NCBI GenBank assembly: GCA_013397795.1
Contig: VZTJ01001438.1
Span: 136,435-200,434, forward strand
Length of the DNA stretch: 64,000 bases
Source: Orthonyx spaldingii
Lineage: Eukaryota; Chordata; Aves; Passeriformes; Orthonychidae
Direction of reading: 5' to 3'
The notes beneath the pieces were generated by a model, which ran no database searches, was not told where the DNA came from, and saw nothing but the letters and a program-made list of their open reading frames with translations. The translations under genes were made by a program, and so were the position numbers. This document shows positions 50,901 to 59,600 of the stretch, one piece after another. Every line of letters begins with the position of its first letter. The first letter of the stretch is position 1.

Positions 50901-53900
50901 ATGTCTTTGTCTGTCAGGTCTCCTTTTTCCTGCACTATTTTGAGTTCTCTAGGCACTCGTTTTCATCCTTTTTTGACTCTCTGTGTGCAGCCCAAAATGC
51001 CTGAGCCAGCAGGGTCACGGAGTCTCGCTGGTCCTCGTGTGCACCAGGACTCACTTCTTCCCTCCTTGTATGGGCAAATCATGAGCCTGATAAAGCCTCT
51101 CTGGCTCCGGGCTCCCTCTTCCTCTGCTTCCCCCATCCCATGTCCCTGCAGATTTTCCAGCCCTGGGGATGTCTCCCTCTGTGCACAGTTTGTCCTGGGG
51201 AGCCAGGCCACAAATCCAGCACCTGTGCCCTGGTCCCAGAGAGGGCTGCCCTGGCAGGACTGGCAGATGCCAGGTGGGTGGTGGGGCAGGAATTGTGTGC
51301 CCACAGGGAGCAGAGCGTGGCCCTCAACAGTGACACTGGGGATGCACCTTGTGCTGCTGAGGAGTTGGTGACACAGGAAACTGAGAAAAATGTTAAACCT
51401 TCTCTGCAACGAATGCCAAATAAATGCTGCTGTTTCTGTTGTATCTCAAAATGTCACCTGGAGTGTTGGTGCAGACAGTGGATGCAGGGTGAAAAAAACA
51501 CTGAGGAAAACACACCCAAGCAGAGCCCCTCCCAAGCCTGGGAGCCAGGATGCCAACACTCCCTCATCCCTTTTCACAAAGGTGACATTCCTTAAGAGCT
51601 CAAGGGCAGGTTTCTCCATGCTGATGGCTCAGCAGCTCTGCCTGTATAGCAGCAATAACCAGGTTTCTCAAAGAGCCAGGTCAGTGTAGACGGGAGGTGC
51701 AGTATTCCATGGGAAAGTTGGGCCATTTAATGCAGTGCCCCCATCACAGGGAGCTGAGCCACCCCAAGAACCTGTGCCACTGACACGTCCTCATCAGTCC
51801 CATGTGTGGCAAGATGCTGAGGTGTGTGTGTGCTGGCATCCTCCTTCCCTGTCAGAATAAATAAATATTCCCATGGGGCTGCGAGCAGGTCAGCAAATAG
51901 CTAATGGGAGCTGAAATCCCAACCTGAAATTAACACACTGCTGGCTGAATGGCGTTTGAAAAGAATTTCTTTTCTTTTTAACATCTTTTAAATGTAACTG
52001 GCTTGCAGGGGGGCACCAGCGAGTCTTTGTGGCTGACTCAGCTGTGTGAGAGCCTGCAGCCCCCAGCCCACCCCGCGGGCAGGGCTCCTCTCTGCCGTCA
52101 CTTGTCCCCAGTGTGCAGCCTCCTCACAGCATCCTTGGTGAGAAGCGGATTTGGGGAGCAGGGGGCTGTATCATTGTGTGGGTAATTGCCCCCCTCCGAG
52201 GACGTTTGGAGAAGTGGAGGAGGTTTGTGATTGTGCCTGACTTTGGCACACACCCGGCGCCGCAGCAGCGTGGGTACCCCAGCACTGAGCTCCTGACGTG
52301 TGTCTCAGCAGCTGTGTCACGGTTTGGCAGATGCCTGTGGGACACATGTAGGTGTCAAATGCTGGCCTCAAGCCTCCTCCTTACCAACTGGAGCAAGTTC
52401 TTCTACAACCTCCAAAACAGCTGCGTAAATCAGGGTACAACTGGGTAAACCTTGATTTGTATCAGTGTGCCACAGAGTTTGACGCTTTTGTGTTGCTACA
52501 CACGTGTCCAAGTGCAGTGAGCAGCACCTTTGGCTGTGCCATGGGCCAGCCTCAGTGCCTGGTGATTAGATTTGGAGGCTCTGTCTTCCCAATGACTTTT
52601 GTTTTGCTGTGGTGACTGTGGCAGAGGTGCTGCTGGTGTTTGAGGATGTTGTCTTATTAGCTGTGCCACCCATATTGAGATCCTCTTTGTGACTACAGTC
52701 ATGGCAGCAGGTATGAAAACCACAGAGTGGACAGGGTAGATGCTTCTGGTGTTGAGCAGTAGGAAATGGGACCCTCTGATCAAAAAGGAGATGTATGGCT
52801 CTCTGTGTGCATGATAAATAAATAGGGAATTGAGTCCCAAGGGGATTGATGCTTGCCCTCCTCATCTCACATATAACTACTGCTCTTGATGCATTATTTC
52901 CTCCCCTGAAATGAGGATTGGGAAGAGGAAGGCTACAAAGAGAGATCCTATAAGCTATTCTAGAAATCTGTTACCTGAAGAGGTGACAGGCCACATATGA
53001 GCCTGAGATGGCAGAGATTTTCCTTAGAGATAATTGGTTATAGCAGAAAAATATTGACCAGCTGGTGACTGCAGCCATTGTTGGGCTTTTTGAATGAGGA
53101 AAGAGATTATAAATGGATTCCATGTAACTAAACTGTGTGAAAATCAGCGCGTTTTGCTCAAAAAAAGGCTTCTGTAGATGTCATTCATTTCAAAGATACA
53201 TTAAATCTGGTTCTTTAGTTACTGGGTTGCTTTAAAATGCAAATTAACCACTTGCCAAAATAATTTTCTTTTGCAGCTTGAATTTCAGTGGAGTCCATCT
53301 GGCATCTGCTGGGCAGTTTAGTGACTTCCTGGGGAGCATGGGCCCTGCACAGTTTGTTGGCCGTCAGACCTTGGCCACCACCTCGATGGGTAAGGAACAC
53401 AAAGGAGTTGGGTGACTTTAATTTAGTCTTGAACAGACAGTTCCTACAAGCCACCTAATAATGTGTCCGGCATCTGCTGATCTAACACTGTCCTGCTCCA
53501 TTTCTCTGTTAAATCGAGTGAGCTTGGCTGAAAGGTTTTGCTGACTGCAGCAAATGTGGCATTAGGGGGAAAGCAGCAGCTTTGTGCTTTTCTCCCTCAG
53601 CTCTGAAAGCACAGACTAAGTAAAATGCAGCTAAAATCCTGAAAATGCATCCTGTGCATCCTGGGGTTTTTCTTCCTCTCTAAGGCCCACCAAGCTCTGT
53701 AAGAATTTTGTTATGGTCCACCATAATTGCATTTTCCAAAACAACCTGCAATCCTAGGTTCTTCCATTTGGGAGAGATGAGAGGCTTGCTGCCACAAAGA
53801 GTAGGAGACTGAGCCACCAAAGCCGTGTTAAAGGGCTCCCGGTGAAATTTGCTTTTGAAAATGTGGTCTGGAACTTTGTGGAGCTGCTCCAGCATAATAC

Positions 53901-56609
53901 AGGAGGAAATCAGGCACATGCAATTTGTTGCACCTTGTAGCAGGAGGGACATGAAGACTGTTTTTTTAACATTTTAGTAACCCAAGGATATAGTGTTTTG
54001 AAAGTCTTTTGTATATTTTGACATTTTGGTTTAGGGGACGTGGAAATTGGCTTGCAAGAGCGAAATGGGCAGCTCGAAGTGGATATCATTCAGGCTCGAG
54101 GGCTGACACCGAAACCTGGCTCCAAAACACTGCCAGGTAGGATGCTTTGATCTCCTGAAGTACCTCCCTGAGCCCCAGCCTCTCACAATGCTTGTGAATA
54201 GGGAAAACTTGAATTTTAGCTTGGCAGGACTAAGCAGCCTGTGCGTGGTACTGAAAACAAGGCAGCTTGAGCAAATCTTTTCCCTGCTGCAACTGCCTTC
54301 TTTAGAAACACCTGAGACACGGCACTCTGTCTTTTCTAAAGTGAGCATGAAGGTTTTCTCCATATTTGACCACGTTTCTTTTTTCCAGCTGCTTACATCA
54401 AAGCTTACTTGCTAGAGAATGGCGTGTGCATTGCGAAAAAGAAGACAAAAGTGGCTCGCAAATCATTGGACCCTTTGTACAATCAGGTGTTGCTGTTTGC
54501 TGAGAGTCCCCAGGGCAAAGTATTACAGGTAAGATGAGCAAGTCTCAGGTCTGTCCCTCCCTCTCTTCCACCTCTCATGGAAGATACTAAGTCTGGCAAG
54601 GGATCTGGTTTTTTAACATAGATGAGAAAAAGCCAGTGTTTTCAATTGAACCAAATGCACTCCATCTGAACGTAACAAATGGAAAGGAATCCCTTTTTTT
54701 TTTCATACTCAAGTTGATGATTACTTGATACCTTGCCAGGTAGCATGAATGCCTATCCAGAAAAGGTTGAATTTTATTTTTTTAATTCCTGTTTTCCTAC
54801 CCAGTTTAGAAGATAAGTGGTACCTATAGGTGCTAAACAGTCTTGCAGCATGGGTTGTCTTCTGTGTTTGTACACATTCAGGGCACTCTGCTTTGCCATC
54901 ACCCAGTCACATATCCTGTCATTTTCTGCTTCTTTTCTGTTACTGCCATACTCATATTTTCAAGTCTGTACCTATGTTTTCAGAGCAAAGAGTTACTTTG
55001 CATTGTTAATTCATATAAAAATCATTTCCATCCAATAAAGCCTGGCTAAAATCTATTTGTAATACTAATGTAATTAATCCATGAGTTTCTATGTTTACCT
55101 CCACTGGCATATGAATTGCCAGTTAACTGCTGGACCCTTTTCTTTAGCGACTTCTACCTCATTTACCTTGATTAGAAGCATTTTCCCCTGATGCAACAAG
55201 ACTGCACATTTATGACTGAAATGGAGTGGGACCTGGCTTGGTCTGCTCTTTCCTTGTGTGGGTTTCCTCGCTTGCTGCCAGGAAAGGCTCTTATTCCAAG
55301 AATAAAATGAGGAGCTTGGCTCTTTGCTGATGGCCATGTCACCAGACCCACTTTGTGCAGTGGCTTGCTCCATCTCCTGCTGGCCTAGAGTGTGAATATT
55401 TGGGTTTTGATTGACATTCGTTGCCTCTCCTACCTCATTTTACAGAAAACTGTAGTGTTGTGGTTGTTAGGAGCCTAGGGAAAGAAGCTGTCAGGATTAG
55501 CCAGAGACCACTAATTGTTATCTTAACCCATCCTACTCATCCTCTCCTCTTCAGAACATGGACTCACTCTGCAGTCAGTCGTCACCTTTGTCTTGAGCCA
55601 CGCAGGGCCCCTTGGCCACGTGCAGACCTCCAGCATGCCTAAGCCCATGACCCTCCTTCATCTGTTCTTCCACCCACTGGTCTCCATCGTGTCGTAAGTG
55701 TGGTTCAGCTTTCCCTGCTCCTCTGCCAGCTCTTTCATCAGCCCTTCCTCTGTGTCTGTGAGCCATTCTTGGCCGTCTGTGCTGCTTGCCCTGCATGTCA
55801 CCCTCGTGTCACCATTGCCAGTGCCCGGCTCCTGCCCTTCCTCCAGGTGAGTGACTGTGCCCAGTGGCCTGAGCTCCGTGTGCAGAAGTTAAAACATGCT
55901 CTTCTCCTCAAACTGTTGGCTTTTGGCCCAAGTTGTTGCTCATCTTTATTTTGTTGGTTTATTTTTCCAGATCAGGAGCTCCTCCTGCCCTTTCCCCTCA
56001 GGCCACCTTTTGGTGTATCCAAAGTCTGTTATATGCCAGGACCAGATTTTACCTGCAGGTGTTGAACTGCAGCCCTGAGGATACTTTGTGCAGGTGCTGT
56101 CCCTGCCCAGCAGAACAGTGTCTCATCCACATGCACATTCACCTCTTTTCCATGGGGGGAAAAAAAATCCAATAACATTAGGATTTGTAAACATATGCTT
56201 AAAATATGAAGTAATATAAGCAGCCAGAGCTTCACATCACCTGTTGGTAGAGTAAATATTTCTGGTCTTCTCAGCCTGTACTAAAGCTCCAGGGAGTTGG
56301 ATGAGTAGAAGAAGGATTGGTCAGACTTGTGCTTCCCAAGCAAGTGTGAAAGTTGGAGGATTAACTGTGCTCCCCCTTCTTGTCTCTAAGGTGATAGTCT
56401 GGGGAAACTATGGACGCATGGAGCGCAAGCACTTCATGGGAGTCGCCAGGGTTCTCCTGGAAGAACTGGATTTGTCAACTTTAGCAATCGGCTGGTACAA
56501 GCTCTTCCCAACTTCCTCGATGGTAGATCCCACTACAGGCCCGCTCCTGCGTCAGTCCTCACAGCTCTCCCTGGAGAGCACAGTGGGACCCTGCTGTGAC
56601 AGGTCTTAG
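8903..56609 (+). CDS. RIMS4: RIMS4 (RIM4-gamma), complete six-exon coding sequence, 270 aa
   Basis: Join of 8903-8999, 39879-40020, 53277-53389, 54035-54136, 54389-54528 and 56391-56609 gives 813 nt with no internal stop. Intron phases are 1, 2, 1, 1 and 0, and every junction is GT-AG. The protein opens MERSQSRLSLSASFEALAIY, the signature RIMS4 start. Residues 37-80 hold the linker shared by RIM-gamma proteins (RRLKGAIQRSTETG, then a Ser-rich ESIEDSMNSYGSEG). Residues 93-117 carry QFSDFLGSMGPAQFVGRQTL. Residues 120-260 form the C2B domain (GQLEVDIIQARGL, AAYIKAYLLENG, KKKTKVARKSLDPLYNQ, VIVWGNYGRM, GWYKLFPTSSM). Length matches the roughly 269-aa mammalian protein. RIM-gamma proteins are known as neuronal factors that modulate regulated exocytosis and neurite or dendrite form; they lack the Rab3/Munc13-binding, PDZ and C2A modules. 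The loop around N204 lacks the Asp pair of Ca2+-binding C2 domains, so Ca2+-independent action is inferred. Identification is from remembered family sequence. Confidence 0.97.
9126..9159 (+). other. G-quadruplex-forming motif at the 5' end of intron 1
   Basis: Four G runs of 6, 4, 5 and 4 are separated by loops of 7, 4 and 4 nt, fitting the canonical G4 pattern on the coding strand. It begins 127 nt after the exon 1 splice site, so it would also be present in the pre-mRNA. Two further G5 runs lie just upstream (about 9105-9118) and could extend or compete in the fold. Confidence 0.6.
10373..10400. repeat. Nested GCGC palindrome in AT-rich surroundings
   Basis: The 12-bp perfect palindrome AAAAGCGCTTTT (10383-10394) is bracketed by CAGCGC (10373-10378) and its reverse complement GCGCTG (10395-10400). 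CpG is otherwise very rare in this part of intron 1, so three GCGC cores within 28 bp stand out. Function unknown. Confidence 0.55.
14217..14232. repeat. Poly(A) run, 16 nt
   Basis: Sixteen uninterrupted A in intron 1. The preceding sequence does not resemble a processed gene or SINE that I know, so this is scored only as a homopolymer. Confidence 0.9.
16735..16797. repeat. T/G-rich low-complexity tract
   Basis: About 60 bp made almost entirely of T runs broken by single or double G, such as GGTGTTTTTTTTGGTG. On the opposite strand it would read as an A-rich tract with scattered C. Confidence 0.75.
17773..17857. repeat. 17-bp minisatellite, five perfect copies
   Basis: The unit TGACAGTTTCCCAGTGG repeats head to tail five times without a single mismatch (starts at 17773, 17790, 17807, 17824 and 17841). 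The 17-bp period would shift frame with each copy, so it is not part of a coding repeat. Perfect identity implies recent expansion and likely length polymorphism. Confidence 0.97.
24289..24302. repeat. Short (TC)n microsatellite
   Basis: A run of about seven TC dinucleotides in intron 1, following CACTCGT. Short and unremarkable. Confidence 0.8.
27872..27887. repeat. Poly(T) run, 16 nt
   Basis: Sixteen uninterrupted T in intron 1, followed by ACATTAAAAC. No recognisable retroelement body is attached. Confidence 0.9.
28353..28388. repeat. Three phased TGTATTAAT motifs
   Basis: Identical TGTATTAAT nonamers start at 28353, 28366 and 28380, spaced 13 and 14 bp. Each contains an ATTAAT core of homeodomain type; the second runs into ATTAATTAG. 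This may be a decayed short tandem repeat or a clustered binding site. Function not known. Confidence 0.6.
33509..33532. repeat. A7-T17 homopolymer junction
   Basis: Seven A followed directly by seventeen T in intron 1. This can form a small A/T hairpin and is prone to polymerase slippage. Confidence 0.9.
36000..36350 (+). mobile_element. Ancient, highly diverged CR1 fragment (+ sense)
   Basis: Recognisable landmarks of an old CR1 3' end, in order: a decayed GAGACATAGAGATCTCAGTC near 36054, GAAAGCTGAAGCCAGGCAAA near 36193, GGATAGTGCTTTAGAAGATG near 36304 and AGCCAAACATAAATTGTTTG near 36330. The last stretch lies in a perfect 8-bp hairpin (36330-36352), compatible with the CR1 3' end. Divergence is much greater than in the other CR1 copies here, so the insertion is old. 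Ends are approximate. Confidence 0.55.
37262..37324. repeat. Long polypyrimidine tract
   Basis: About 60 bp nearly all C and T, ending in T16 at 37308-37323. It resembles a strong splice-acceptor tract, but no plausible RIMS4 exon follows. The next AG (after TTTGCAAAAG) leads into sequence without homology or a matching phase that I can argue for. Confidence 0.7.
38587..38806 (+). mobile_element. CR1 LINE 3'-end fragment
   Basis: Matches a CR1 subfamily 3' end: TTCCACCTGAATATGAGGAA near 38589, GAAGTTCTTTACTGTGTGGG near 38611, GCACTGGAACAGGTTGCTCA near 38631, GTTGTGGAGTCTCCCTGACT near 38656, then TTCCTTCCAGCC and a closing CCTGTGATTCT near 38801. Only about 220 bp remain. It lies 1.1 kb upstream of RIMS4 exon 2, in the same transcriptional sense as the gene. 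Confidence 0.85.
39879..40020 (+). CDS. RIMS4: RIMS4 coding exon 2 (conserved RIM-gamma linker)
   Basis: The acceptor has a good pyrimidine tract ending TGTTCCTAG before 39879, and the donor is a perfect GTAAGT at 40021. The exon is 142 nt, entering in phase 1 and leaving in phase 2. It encodes residues 33-80, including GRRLKGAIQRSTETGLAVEM and PSRTVRQASHESIEDSMNSY, a Ser-rich stretch with likely phosphorylation sites. The junction reads DADGDGRRLK, one residue longer than the human order I remember (DAGDSRRLK). The reading is unambiguous on both sides of the intron. Confidence 0.97.
42749..42773. repeat. Perfect 9-bp hairpin
   Basis: CTATTGCAC (42749-42757) and GTGCAATAG (42765-42773) are exact reverse complements around the 7-nt loop AGTGCTT. 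The pairing stops at both outer ends, so it is far too short for a microRNA precursor. No function recognised. Confidence 0.6.
46260..46390 (+). mobile_element. Possible ancient CR1 remnant
   Basis: The order of GGATTTTAAGAGCAGGTTAG (46271), CAGCTGTCATGGATGTAATA and GACTGGCTGACCTGTGGAG resembles the 3' part of old sauropsid CR1 copies (TTTAAGAACAGGTTGGAC..., CTGTCAGGGATGGTCTA..., GACTGGACTAGATGACCT). Divergence is high and no terminal repeat is seen, so this is tentative. Confidence 0.4.
47109..47818 (-). mobile_element. CR1 LINE, 5'-truncated, about 0.7 kb, minus strand
   Basis: Read in reverse complement this is the end of CR1 ORF2 plus its 3' UTR. Plus-strand landmarks include ATAGAATTGTAGAATG (47111, the inverted terminal repeat), CTGAGAGCATTGTCCAAACA near 47211, CCTCAGTCTCCTCCAGGATG near 47460 and ACCAGTGCAGAGCAGGGCAG near 47630. 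In translation the minus strand shows reverse-transcriptase C-terminal motifs such as EERDLGVLVDGKLN and YKKDTELLESIQK, broken by frameshifts. It is the largest and probably youngest CR1 here, and is antisense to RIMS4. No intact ORF remains. Confidence 0.92.
47919..48107 (+). CDS. Unrecognised short ORF with signal-peptide-like start (doubtful)
   Basis: An ATG-initiated frame of 62 codons ends at TAA 48105-48107, inside a local CpG-rich patch of intron 2 just after the CR1 copy. It starts MGSVRELLPALLWGLVSLSW, with a charged n-region and a hydrophobic core like a secretory signal, then becomes Cys-rich (CPQVCPCCHACSG). A donor-like CAG|GTGTGT occurs after codon 29, so it could be read either as a tiny ORF or as a signal-peptide first exon. 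I recognise no family. Start context is weak (T at -3). The high GC content makes stops rare, so chance is the leading explanation. Confidence 0.15.
   Translation: MGSVRELLPALLWGLVSLSWLSLRSRCPQVCPCCHACSGPGSRLCLLPLVPGTVRTWKWLGF
50224..50318 (-). mobile_element. CR1 LINE 3'-terminal fragment, minus strand
   Basis: CATAGCATCACAGATGACTT followed by GGAAGGGACCTTAAATATCA, TCTGGTTCCAACCC and GCCATGGGCAGGGACCCC is the reverse complement of the CR1 3' terminus. Roughly 95 bp remain, a very short 5'-truncated insertion. Confidence 0.85.
53277..53389 (+). CDS. RIMS4: RIMS4 coding exon 3 (pre-C2B linker)
   Basis: Acceptor TTTTGCAG precedes 53277 and donor G|GTAAGG follows 53389. The 113-nt exon enters in phase 2 and leaves in phase 1, giving residues 80-118. 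It reads NLNFSGVHLASAGQFSDFLG and then SMGPAQFVGRQTLATTSMG. The second half is nearly invariant in RIMS3 and RIMS4. The first half (NFSGVHLASAG) differs noticeably from the remembered mammalian NYGGVCLASDA, so this is the most variable part of the mature linker. Confidence 0.97.
53390..54034 (+). other. RIMS4: RIMS4 intron 3 (645 bp)
   Basis: Donor GTAAGG, acceptor GGTTTAG, phase 1. No repeat or other gene seen in it. Confidence 0.95.
54035..54136 (+). CDS. RIMS4: RIMS4 coding exon 4 (start of C2B domain)
   Basis: Acceptor TTTGGTTTAG precedes 54035 and donor G|GTAGGA follows 54136. The 102-nt exon runs phase 1 to phase 1. It encodes residues 118-152, including DVEIGLQERNGQLEVDIIQA and then RGLTPKPGSKTLPA, the first beta strands and polybasic loop of the RIM C2B domain. 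The residue after RGLT is P, as in RIMS3, where the remembered human RIMS4 has A. The acceptor pyrimidine tract contains several Gs and A's and is weaker than at the other exons. Confidence 0.97.
54137..54388 (+). other. RIMS4: RIMS4 intron 4 (252 bp)
   Basis: Donor GTAGGA, acceptor TTTTTTCCAG, phase 1. This is the shortest intron of the gene. A frame is open from within it into exon 5's region, but in a different reading frame from the protein. Confidence 0.95.
54389..54528 (+). CDS. RIMS4: RIMS4 coding exon 5 (central C2B domain)
   Basis: A strong pyrimidine tract ending TTTTTTCCAG precedes 54389, and donor CAG|GTAAGA follows 54528. The 140-nt exon enters in phase 1 and leaves in phase 0. 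It encodes residues 152-198: AAYIKAYLLENGVCIAKKKT, then KVARKSLDPLYNQVLLFAES and PQGKVLQ. The KKKTK basic patch lies on the C2B surface that, in other C2 domains, contacts acidic lipid or SNARE partners; that role is inferred here. The intron before it is only 252 bp. Confidence 0.98.
54529..56390 (+). other. RIMS4: RIMS4 intron 5 (1,862 bp)
   Basis: Donor GTAAGA, acceptor GTCTCTAAG, phase 0. It contains AATAAA-type hexamers (near 55034 and 55303) but no convincing downstream GU-rich element. No other feature is recognised. Confidence 0.93.
56391..56609 (+). CDS. RIMS4: RIMS4 coding exon 6 (end of C2B, C-terminal tail, stop)
   Basis: Acceptor TTGTCTCTAAG precedes 56391; the exon starts in phase 0 and ends at TAG 56607-56609. 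It encodes residues 199-270: VIVWGNYGRMERKHFMGVAR, VLLEELDLSTLAIGWYKLFP, then a Ser/Thr-rich tail ending TVGPCCDRS. The tail motif LLRQSSQLSLEST is shared by RIM C-termini. In the loop where Ca2+-binding C2 domains carry Asp pairs, this protein has WGNYGRMERK. Last residues CCDRS versus remembered human CGERS are a conservative difference. Confidence 0.98.
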   Translation: MIVWGNYGRMERKHFMGVARVLLEELDLSTLAIGWYKLFPTSSMVDPTTGPLLRQSSQLSLESTVGPCCDRS

Positions 56610-59600
56610 TGAGTAAGGAAGGGGGAACTGCTTTTGTTTTTTAAACATGCTGTCAAGGTTTTGTTTGCTGGAACTCTGACCTCAAGCGCAATGCATGTTC
56701 AATCAGTTCTTGTGGAGCTGGAAGAGGAGGATAAACCAGTGACCTTAGACAGAAGATGAGGGGGAGGGCACTGTGCCCTCTCCGTCCGAGGAGGAGGTGC
56801 CATGGGGCATGAGTCCTAGTTGTCAAATTAGACATACACCTCTTGTTTCACTTCTCTCGCTGTCATTCTTGGACCCTTGTTTCAGATCAATATTAACCCT
56901 GGAAAGTTGCAGCATTTGAAAGAATTTGGGGGAAGTAGGGAATTAATTTCTCTTAGCTGTGCGTCTTAGAAATTTCTAACACGAATTCTTTCACAAGAAA
57001 GTACCTGAAAGATTCAGAGGTCATCGTCTGGCCTAGAAAGAGCAGGAACAGAGAGTTTAAGAGGAAGCATTAGGTTTTTTTATAATGTCTTTCTTTCTGA
57101 GAGGAAGAAAAAGAAAGAAACCTGCAACTCTTGCTTTCGAATCAGTTCCCTGTCACTGAGTCATGTTAGCTGTAACACTGTCGTTGCTGTGTTTTCAAAC
57201 TGTGCCAAATTACCAGCAAGTGTCTTTACTGCATTACGTGTCTAACACTGCTGATGAAGCATACTTGGTGGGAGAACAAGTAGCGCCTACTTAGAGGAGA
57301 CAGTTTAAACAGAATTCGAGTTTAGCAGGCTACTTAACTGCAATTTTGCTCAGAAAAAAAACCCCCAAAACACTAGAAGTGGGAGCTGAACATCACACTT
57401 GCAGCTTGAGGTGTTCTGTATTGTCAGATAAGACATTTTGCAATTTGCTGACTCCCTTACTTGTTGCTGTGCATCCTTCAGTCATGATGTCTTCTATGTC
57501 CTGCTTTTTTCCTTCATCTCCTTGGTACTGGTACATATCTGCTGGAGATGCTGCCCTTCCTGTTGTGCTGTGCACTGACCTGAAGCAGGACTGTTTTGTT
57601 CTGCCATGGGAGAGCAAATGGGGGGTTCTGGGCGTGCAGAAGAAAGAAACCTCAGTTTGCCAGCTGAGAAGAAGGTGCTGGAGAGCCCATAACCTTCCTT
57701 GTGGAGAGAGGGGAGCTTCAGGCAGTCTCGGTAGTACACAGACATTGTCAAGTGTCCTGCAAGGGGGCTGTGATCCCCAAAGTACAGAGAGGGAGTGAGT
57801 GAGGAATGTGATGACACAGTGGTCACAGCACATCTGTTCTGCTCATTAAACAAGTAAAGCACATTTGCTGAGCTGTGGCAGCTGCTGCCAGCAGAGCCAC
57901 GTGCTGGAGGAAGTGCGCTGGCTCCTTCAGACAATTCAATTATCCAGAATCACAGAGAATCTCCCAAGATTTTCTGTTGATAGCTCTGTTTTGGCTAGGT
58001 TTTGTCTTAGTTCCTAAATGAGGATTTGATGACTGCTGTCCCAGAATAAGCTTTTGGAGATGTTTTACTTCGTGGTTTAAAAGTGAAGGTCCCGTGCCCC
58101 ATGTAGGAGTGAGCAGACTCTTGACCTGGCATAGAGAAATACTGAGCATTTATTTCTGCATGTGGACCTCAGCTTTTTTAGAGTAAAAGCATGAGTGTTG
58201 AGTGGATGGTAAAAGCAGTTGCTTTTGGTCCTAGCTTGTCTATGGCATTTTAAATTATTTTGAGATAAATTACAGGATAGATGCAAAAATTATAGGCCTT
58301 ACAATAATCTGTAAAAAATTATATAATATAAAGGAGAGGGAAGGAGGACAAGGGACATAGAATGACTAGTTTTTTGAGTCTTCAGTGGCAAAAGCCTCAA
58401 CATTTCCGATAAATCTCTTAATTTCCTTGATCAAATATGTCTCTGGCCTCTCACTAATTATTTTTTCTAATTGTATTAGACAATTTCTATATATTAGCTG
58501 AAGAAAGTTTGTTGCATGCTGGTCAAACTATGTTGTGGCGCTCTCTCTTTTATTTTTATTTTTAAAAGGAAAAGCACATTTACTGTAAGTCAGCATCTTT
58601 TCCTCTTGGTATGTAGTGAGTACTAGGCAATATTGTACAATACGTGTATGAACTAGAATAGATTAGGTAGATTTAGTGGTTTGTAGCACTGAATCTTTTA
58701 ATAACTATGACTTTAAAAGGACTGTGGGGAGCTCCAGGTACACGCCAGACCTGGCAAGAGGGCTTCTGTCTTCAGTTATGCTGAAATCTTTGTATTGGTA
58801 CTTAGTTTGGACATTATCCACCAGTAAGAGCTAAGTTAATCCTGAGTTTCCTGTGTCCAGTAAAGATGAACGCAGCGCTTTTGCAGTTTATAATGGGGAG
58901 TAGGAGACTATATATGCCAAAAATATTTCCCCGGAAAACTTTGTTTAATGACTGTCTGTGGAAAAGCTCGGTTCCTGTGTGCCTGGCAGATGCGATGTGT
59001 CTCTGTTTCCTGCCCCTCTGAAAGCTCTGCAGGCTCAGTGACGATCACTTTAGTTACCACAGGACTCCTTAACACCGAGGACCATCTTCCGTCTGGTTTT
59101 AATCGTGCTGAAAGGTCACTGTCAGGGTAAAATCAAGAAGTTATGGTTCTAGTTGTGTTATTCTTGTTAACGTCTCCAGTTCTGTAATTGGGAGGCAGTT
59201 TCACAGTCTGCCCCGTCCTGTTTTCTTCTGCATTTTTTACGTGGTTGATCGTGGTCCAGTGCTTCTTGGCTTTTGTTTTACTGACTTCCTAGTCCTGTTT
59301 CACCCCAGTAAGTGAACACTGCAATCCCTGGCTGCCAAGCACAGCACAGTCACGTGGACTGGCAAGTGCAGGTGAGCTTCCTTCACAAAGCAGACTCACA
59401 GGAGCCCTTCTGCGAGTGCCCACGGGACACAGAGTGAGGCCAGGGGAGCTGCATGCTACCCTACAGTCTAAATTCTTGCTTCACTCATACCCGTGATCCC
59501 TGCACTGGCCATGGTGTATTGTAGTCAAAAAAGAACTCTTCAAGTTGTCCATCAATTTAAGACTCCCAGTGTAGCATCCAAGACAAGTCTCAGGCTTGGA

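Larger units (their letters stand above)
40021..53276 (+). other. RIMS4: RIMS4 intron 2 (13,256 bp)
   Basis: Perfect donor GTAAGT at 40021 and acceptor TTTTGCAG ending 53276, phase 2. It contains three CR1-derived segments (one doubtful), a hairpin near 42.75 kb, a CpG-rich patch at about 47.9-48.1 kb and an AT-rich possible conserved element at 48.37-48.56 kb. The longest open frame in the window (up to stop 43642) lies here but does not look like a gene. No further RIMS4 exon is needed or seen. Confidence 0.9.
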
